From Adiantum capillus-veneris (Eukaryota > Streptophyta > Polypodiopsida > Polypodiales > Pteridaceae): DNA of 60,000 nucleotides. Each line of letters begins with the position of its first letter. Within the stretch, counting starts at the first letter, position 1. Where the stretch lies: NCBI GenBank assembly GCA_014529385.2, contig CM043969.1, positions 35,849,446 to 35,909,445 of the forward strand, read 5' to 3'. Below are positions 54,056 through 60,000 of this stretch, in pieces. The position numbers were made by a program, and so were the translations under genes. The notes beneath the pieces were generated by a model. That model saw only the letters and a program-made list of their open reading frames with translations, was not told the DNA's origin and made no database searches.

Positions 54056-54766
54056 AGATTGTACAGATCCTTTGTCGCCCCAACACGATTACACGTCTAG
54101 ATTCATTTGAGATCCAGTCTCAAATTCCTCTATTGGTGGTAGAAACACTCCTCGTTCATCACCAGTCTTGTCTACTAGTCTTCTTAGGTCATCGGCTTCA
54201 TTGGCTTCTCTGACTTGTTTCCACAATTCATCAAGACCATCTATCTCTTTACAATCCTCGAGTATAGCTTGGTGAAATCCCTCGGAAGAGTTATCCATGG
54301 TATTCTGTACTATGCTTGGTTCTAATGCTGGGTCTTTGAGGTTTGGTCTATGATTATGACTAGAATCTGGTTCTTTTAGTTCTTGGTTTATTTGGTGGGA
54401 TTACTTGTGTAGGCATGACACGGATCACATCCTCAGGTTTTGCAACTAGTGGTTCTAGTAAAGCTTCGGCTGTTTGAATCATTTTCTGGCACATTTCAAA
54501 CCTTTTCTTTTCTAGTTCCACATAGGGATATGTCATCCACCTGTGTTCTTGGGTTTGGTTGTTTTTGAGCCTCACATCATAGGCTTTCAAGAGGGCATCT
54601 AATGTCTCATTAACCTTATCTACCAACACAGATCCTCCTGAACTAGCACTTCTCGGTTTCTCATCCATGGATGGTTCTTCTAGAGGTTTAACCATCTATG
54701 TAAGAGAAGGTGCCTCCTTTTCCTCATGTTGTTTTATCTTCTCCTTAGCTTCTGTAAGCTTCTCAG
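54056..54766 (-). pseudogene. Y linker between gag and protease
   Basis: Frames at 54089-54298 (EIDGLDELWKQVREANEADD) and 54360-54695 (GGSVLVDKVNETLDALLKAY, FEMCQKMIQTAEALLEPLV) are charged and helical. They match Y' 25408-25629. Stops separate them. No zinc knuckle seen. Confidence 0.5.
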
Positions 54767-55912
54767 CTAGGGATTTTTGCTCTCGTTCCCTGCGTGCTTT
54801 CCTCCTAGTCTTTCTAGCTTTCCAACTACTTCGTTTGCTCTTGTTTTTCTGACTAGGTGCGTCTGTCTTTGGTCCATCATCTGTCTTTGGACTCGTGTCA
54901 CTTTCCGTGCCTCACAGTTATCCACTAGGTAAAGAGCTTCTTTGATCAACTCGTATAGTGTCATCCTCCTTATCATATGCAGATCCTTCTGAAGGCCCGC
55001 ATGTCTCATTCCCTCGATAAAGATCAGCATCAGTCGTTCTTGCATAGGTAATTCCGCTCTCGGACAGAGCTTAACATATCTCTTGAGCCGTAATGATGCT
55101 TTGCGTACTGATTCATCCTCTTTCTGATTGAATCTATGGATTTGCGAGACCGTGTTGTGAGCAATTCCTTTTGGTGAGAATTCTTCAATAAACTCCTCAA
55201 ACAGCTCATCTAGGGTCTCAAAATCCCATTTTCCACCGAGTCGAACCATGTAGCTGCATCATCTTCTAGAGTCAATCCAAATCCCGCAAACTGTGTCGCA
55301 AAATCTGAAACTTCCTCTGCTCTAATCACTCTTCTAAAAGCCGTTACGTGATCTCTCAGATCTTTATCTCCGGAGTATTTTCTGTTTACCCATTTCTGGA
55401 CTTGGGATGGTCTAACTCGTCGATTGTCTACAAGTCTAACCAGAGATTCTCCCAATCCTTCTCTCGTTATCGCTCTTGAAGGGAATCCTGGTGGCTCTCT
55501 TCTTGGAGTTCCTATAGGAATTCTCGTGTTTGGTGGAGGTATTTGTGGTCCTTCATTGACCAAATATCCACCTCTTTCTAGTACAATCTGTGGATTTGTG
55601 CTTTCTGTAATCTCGTCCATACTTGTCGACAACTATAGATCTCCATTGACAGTTGACTCCGTATGTGTAAACGTATAAGAGCTTGTAATCCGTTATCTCT
55701 TCTAGGTATGGATCTGAGAACCTATAAAGATTGACCTCATTGTCGTCAATGTATCTATATAGTCCTTCACTCTCATGACTAATCATCCAAACTCTCTCAA
55801 CAACATGGATCTTTATAAATTGCAAGTTTGGAAGATCCATTGTGGGAGGATATTCCTCTATCGTCAGGATCTCCAAGCTTGTGTAAGCTGTGTTTGAATC
55901 TAGGGTAGACAT
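54767..55912 (-). pseudogene. Ty3/gypsy gag of element Y
   Basis: The first frame from 55912 (MSTLDSNTAYTSLEIL) holds an N-terminal region with RFSDPYLEEITDYKLLYVY. A frame change near 55630 leads to the capsid part: RLVDNRRVRPSQVQKWVNRK, VSDFATQFAGFGLTLEDDAA, then WFDSVE. A second change near 55240 leads to DELFEEFIEEFSPKGIAHN, ERLMLIFIEGMRHAGLQKD and a Lys/Arg-rich end. The pattern is that of the retrotransposon gag family. Only two frame changes and no zinc knuckle. Confidence 0.75.
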
Positions 55913-58498
55913 GATTTCTGGGATTAAGAGCTTTTTCTTGGTTCAAGTAGACTTAGTCCATCGTGTTCAAGTTCTTTGGTTAGGGGAAAGTCGAAACTAT
56001 GTCCAAAACCGCAACCGTTTTGTCACAATTCTCGCAAATTGTCGCTTTCAGACACCCCTAACTTGCAGATGAATTTTGAGGCCTCAAACGACGTTTTTTT
56101 CAAAGTTGAACTAAATGATTGCCATCAGCATGCATTTAGTTCAAGTTTTGCTCTAAGATCTGTAGAGCCACTCTCAAGCTACGTTTTGATATAAATACTT
56201 TTCCGATCTGATACCGTTTGTGAAAGTTATGGCCAAAACAGTGAAATGCAATTTAGAATGGTCAAAATGAGTCCAAATTCAATTTTAAAAGAAGATTTGG
56301 GATCTCTGTGACACTGTGAACACTTTTGTATGGTCAAAATTTCAGTTGGACCCTAAAACTGGCCTAGAGACATCCTACGCGTAGTATGTCTATATGCTCA
56401 GAATTTAACAAAATTTGGTCCACAGACTCCCTTTAAGTCCAGCAACACAATGGTATGCTCAGAATTTCATTTGGACCTAAAAATGGCCTTGAGACATCCT
56501 ACGTGTAGGATGTCTTTTTGCTCAAAATGACTTGAAATTTTCACCCCATCTTCTCCTTGATGTGCTGATCACAGTGGTGTGCTCATAGGTTGGTTTGGGG
56601 TCCTAAATCAAGCTGGAGACATCCTATGCGTAGGATGTCTAACTGCTCAGATTTTGTCCAAACTTGATCCCAAGATTCTCCTAGTGCTCAACAACACAAT
56701 GGTATGCTTAGAATTGAATTTGGATGCCAATAGGTCAAGATCTAGGCTGCAAGAGCTTCTAGTGCACTCCAAGAGTAGGATGTCTGACAATTCTTGTCTT
56801 TGCTTCGTAAATAGGCCAAACAAGGTCCAAATTCACTTTTGAAAAAAGTTGTGGAATCCTTGAGACACTTAGAACCTCCCTATATGGCCAAAGTAGAATT
56901 TTGACCACTTTATGACCCTAGAGACATCCTACACGTAGGATGTCTTTTTCCTCTATTTCAGCTCAAACTTGCACTGTAGCTTCCCCTTGATGTGGTAAGC
57001 TCATAGCTATTTTTACTTTTTGATTCTGACACCTATAGGTTGGTCAAATGATCAAGAATTTGTTCCAAAAGCCTGATGTCTGTTCTGATGAATTCCCAGG
57101 TCAAATCAACTCCAAATTGGACCAATTTTGCCTAGGAGGCTTATCTAAGGCTATATGGCAGCATGGTAGGGTCAGAGAAGAATTTTGGTCTCAAAATCAT
57201 GCAGTAGACATCCTACTCATAGGATGTCTTTTTGCTCAGAAGGAACCCAAACTTGGACCAAAGAGCCCCCTAGTCTTCAGCAACCCACTGGTATGCTTAG
57301 ATTTGAGTTTGGATGTCAAAAGACCCCAAAACTAGCTATTCTTGCCTTTTGTCTGTCCAAAAACGCTAAAGTCTGTTCAATCTTCACTTTCACTAACCCA
57401 AATGAGATGAAATTTATCACATGCACTCAATACAACATTTAGAACATGCCTATGGAGTCATCCTATGGTTTGGTCTCAAAATTAGGCTTTGGACACAATT
57501 TGGGTAGGATGTCTGGCAATTCTTGTCTTTTGGCTTTGATCTGACAAAATTTGGTCAAATTTCCACTTTCTAGGTGAAAATAGGGTAATACCTACCTTCT
57601 AAACACAATGGTAACCTCAGAGTTTCAAAAAAATGCCCAGATCACCCTGTAGACATCTTACATGTAGGATGTTTACTGCTTATTTTTTCAGACTAAAGTG
57701 TCCCTGATGCTTCCTTATGCTCTTAGCAAGTGAAAGTATGCTTCACAATTGCAAAAAAATGCAAAAATCACTCAATTTAAGCCTTATTTGAAATTTTACG
57801 TTTTCTGACTCCGCCTTTTGGCTTTTGGTCAACAAAAATAGAGAAAAACACCCCAAGTCAATATGTTGCTAGGGTAAAACCTACCCTCTGAACCCACTGG
57901 TAACTTCAGTTTTCCCAAATTCCCTGCTAAAAGTGCCCTGGAGACATCCTAAGCGTAGGATGTCTACTGTCTTAAAATGCAATTTTTTTCTTGCAGTAGT
58001 ATTCCCTATTCTCTGTAGAGCTCTTAGCAATAATCACACAAAAAATTGGACTTCAAATCAGCTTCCAAACACAATTTACCGTCTTTCCTACTTAGTGTTT
58101 TCCACTTCTCTGATGAGCCTAACAGCAAATAAGACATGCATAAAGTACTCTAGATCAGCAATCGAGATATCCTACTTACCCTACTCCTACTCATCAATGT
58201 GAGATGGTGATTTTGATGTCTTGGTTGCTTCCTAGCCTCACACGGACTCTCAAGTCAACCTACCACCACATCTACCACTCCAACTCCTACTCTCTACACC
58301 ACAACCTACTCTAATCCACAGATCCTAACTAAACCTATCTAGTCGCAGACCCTCGGCAAGACACACGCCTCCTGGCTATCCACTTGATCACGGGATATCC
58401 TCTTCCGGATCCATTTAAGAAAAATGATTTCTTTAGCCGAAACTAAATCAAGCAACCATCACACGAGTGTTAGGAGGAAACCTACTTAGGTCCTTGTG
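55913..58498 (-). other. long untranslated leader of Y
   Basis: About 2.6 kb between PBS and gag with no credible frame. Most of it is a diverged tandem array whose monomers each carry a palindrome (next entry). Such long leaders are typical of some plant gypsy groups. Confidence 0.6.
56369..57964. repeat. array of GACATCCTAC..GTAGGATGTC palindromes in Y leader
   Basis: A 22-base palindrome GACATCCTACGCGTAGGATGTC or close variant stands at 56369, 56493, 56618, 56923, 57207, 57652 and 57943. Half-decayed versions lie near 56763 and 57491. Spacing is about 125-160 bases or twice that. The flanks are also repeated: a GGCCTAGA-like lead, TTTTTGCTCAGAA after, and CAACACAATGGTATGCTCAGAATT between. 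Palindromes are conserved better than their surroundings. Confidence 0.85.
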
Positions 58499-58516
58499 TC
58501 CCTGGCAGTGGCGCCA
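58499..58516 (-). other. primer-binding site of Y
   Basis: Minus strand TGGCGCCACTGCCAGGGA, one base inside the LTR. It resembles the TGGCGCCGTTGCCGGGG site (tRNA-Asp type) of plant gypsy elements. Confidence 0.7.
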
Positions 58517-58517
58517 A

Positions 58518-58785
58518 TGTTGGAAGAGTGACTCACATACCCATGAAGTGCATGGAAACACTACCTAGATCAACATAATGTCAATCGAGGACACAGATAA
58601 CACGATAGGCACACGGAGGAAATCTCTTTAGCTTGTCAAGCTGAGACCATCCCACACATACAACACTCTCGAAGGCCAACTAAGTCACAATCAAGAACCT
58701 CACTGCTCTCAACTACACCACCTAGCCGCATACACACATACGGAAGGTAACTCACCTAATCATGCGAGATTCATATGAAACTTAA
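58518..58785 (-). repeat. 5' LTR of Y, interrupted by Z3
   Basis: TGTTGGAAGAGTGACTCAC onward matches 48653-48915. The LTR stops at CTTAA, where Z3 begins; uninterrupted copies read TTAAGGAACACC here. The rest lies outside the window. Confidence 0.8.
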
Positions 58786-60000
58786 CACTAGGTTGGTAAC
58801 CTAACAGGACATAAAAGTGTCCTCTCAGGGTTTTGAAAAAAACCTCCAAAACCATAGTAGATCCACTCAATTTGTAAAATCCTTTCATGAGGTTATAGTT
58901 CAAGGCCTACTAAACATGGAAAAAATAAGAAACTTGTAAAATTTCTTATCTTTTGGTCACACCAAGCCTCCAAAGTTGATGGACCAGTGAATTTTCATCA
59001 AAACAGTCATTTCTTACGTTTTGTTGCATAAAAATAAGATTAGGGATTTTTGTACGACTTGAGATAAATTCCCTAGTTAACTTCAATGGGTTGGTGATCA
59101 GAACATATGATTGCTTCTCACTCACTATTTTTTGTTTTGCTAAAATAAATAGGTACAAAAAAGTTGAATTTTTACCATTCTGCAAACCTATCATCAAAGT
59201 TTCTATAGCCACGCTCAATACAAATAATATATGCATGTTTTCTTAGTTCCCTATTGTCCTTTATGTTCATAAGGAGCCATGGAGCATGTCAAAAGAATAA
59301 TACATCTCTTACCAAGGGGAATCTTGGGGACAAAGATGAAGTGTTAAATACAGCAAACATGAAAAAACTGGGTTCAACATTATGAGTTGTAGAATCCCAT
59401 AGAAACTATTCAATATCTAGTCAAATTTGATCCTTATGACTAGATATGGTTACTACCTACAAAATGCATGTAGTTGTCACAAGAAACTAACAATATTGAA
59501 AAAGCTATACTTGATATACTAGAATGTTTCGTTTTCTTCTATAATTGAAAAAATCAACCATCGTTGTGTACTATGAAAAATAAGGTATTAGGTGCCCCAA
59601 AACTCAAGGAATGTTAGCTTTATGTTACAATATGCGACATAGAAAATCAAAAATGCATTTGGATATCATGAAATCCACCAAAAAAATCATAGAAGAGCTA
59701 AAATTGGCTAAAAAACAGGATTTGGCAATTTTTATAATTTGGTCATAACTTACAACTTTAATATTTATTTCTCCCTAGAAGCATCAGGACATGTTGAGGA
59801 CTACTAAAGATAGTTCTCTAGCATTATAGACCTCACAAACATAAATTCTAGAGTGGTATAGTTGCAAAAAGTTGAAAAAAGTCAAAAACATGACCCGTTT
59901 TTTCACACAGTTTAGGTTGTGAAATGTTGTGCAAGGACAATGTTAAAGATGGAATTGATATTCCAAAAAAATGTCGAGTTTTTTCCAGCTCATGAGAAAA
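58786..60000 (-). mobile_element. TIR transposon Z3, partial (runs off window)
   Basis: Terminus CACTAGGTTGGTAACCTAACAGG, preceded by TTAA at 58782-58785. Body is the inverted counterpart of Z1, and its last 120 bases match the part of Z2 that Z1 lacks. The target in other Y LTR copies is an unoccupied TTAA. One open frame (58946-59236) matches that of Z1. The far end is outside the window. Confidence 0.7.
58946..59236 (-). CDS. conserved open frame in transposon Z3 (96 aa), unknown
   Basis: Counterpart of 8751-9038, sharing SVAIETLMI, PLKL..FIS..TKI, the C-terminal LWR..VTKR and the same stop region. No recognised transposase motif. Confidence 0.25.
   Translation of the reverse strand: MHILFVLSVAIETLMIGLQNGKNSTFLYLFILAKQKIVSEKQSYVLITNPLKLTREFISSRTKIPNLIFMQQNVRNDCFDENSLVHQLWRLGVTKR

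Noticed and set aside
56369-57964. CRISPR array
   Set aside because: Repeats are palindromic and spaced evenly, but the spacers are 100-270 bases and themselves repeated, no cas genes are near, and the context is a plant retroelement leader.
1-60000. Endogenous pararetrovirus
   Set aside because: No movement-protein or caulimovirid coat motif found; RT pieces have the copia or gypsy domain order and LTRs with PBS and polypurine tracts are present.
1-60000. tRNA, rRNA, snRNA genes or organellar inserts
   Set aside because: I looked for cloverleaf B-box patterns, rRNA cores and chloroplast-like genes and saw none; a tRNAscan/Infernal run would be decisive.

Overview
The window looks like a piece of a large, transposon-dominated land-plant nuclear genome. 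It is AT-rich, layered with nested plant-type LTR retrotransposons, and contains a plant-type LINE 3' end, fragments of plant-like nuclear genes and plant-type TATA/splice signals. Nothing bacterial, organellar or rRNA/tRNA-like was seen. A non-flowering plant (conifer, fern, lycophyte or moss relative) is my guess, but the sequence alone does not settle this. No clearly intact host gene is present. Names X, Y, S, T, U, V, W and Z below are working labels for repeat families in this window. All alignments were made by eye.

Layout, left to right. 1-2707: family X, minus strand (gag-like ORF running off the left edge, primer-binding site, 2-kb LTR). It is inserted in a Ty1/copia element (2708-5169, pol plus 3' LTR), which is itself inserted in the gag of element S (5170-6600, minus). 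6636-8119: 5'-truncated LINE with poly(A). 8120-9198: TIR transposon fragment Z1. 9199-11025: unclassified duplicated block W. 11294-12613: a complete TIR element between TTAA copies. 13427-26195: element Y' (minus), split by a complete X element (X2, 14938-21408, with target duplication) and by a 0.5-kb TIR element. 26200-30150: decayed Ty3/gypsy element V. 30160-33058: element T (minus). 33060-36000: gag and LTR of element U-A (minus). 36330-37190: a displaced Y gag fragment. 37198-40080: LTR and pol 3' half of U-B (minus). 40428-41340: 154-bp tandem repeat. 41650-42545: V' (minus). 42675-47289: a multi-exon pseudogene joining a DGQHS-motif region to an FCP1-like phosphatase domain. 47331-48076: 180-bp tandem repeat. 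48077-48652: Z2. 48653-58785: element Y (minus) with 3' LTR, captured helicase piece, protease, gag, a leader full of palindromes, PBS and part of the 5' LTR. 58786-60000: Z3, inserted in that LTR.

The most notable points are these. (1) The X LTR carries two small ORFs that overlap by ATGA and are homologous to each other. (2) Both Y copies carry the same internally deleted piece of a DEAD-box RNA helicase. (3) CACTAG-ended transposons sit at TTAA sites, like piggyBac. (4) A 22-bp palindrome recurs about nine times in the Y leader. (5) A decaying DGQHS/FCP1 fusion gene has phase-matched introns. (6) X2 replaces pol with an acidic, internally repeated ORF. Most other coding regions are ordinary retrotransposon gag/pol with stops and frameshifts.
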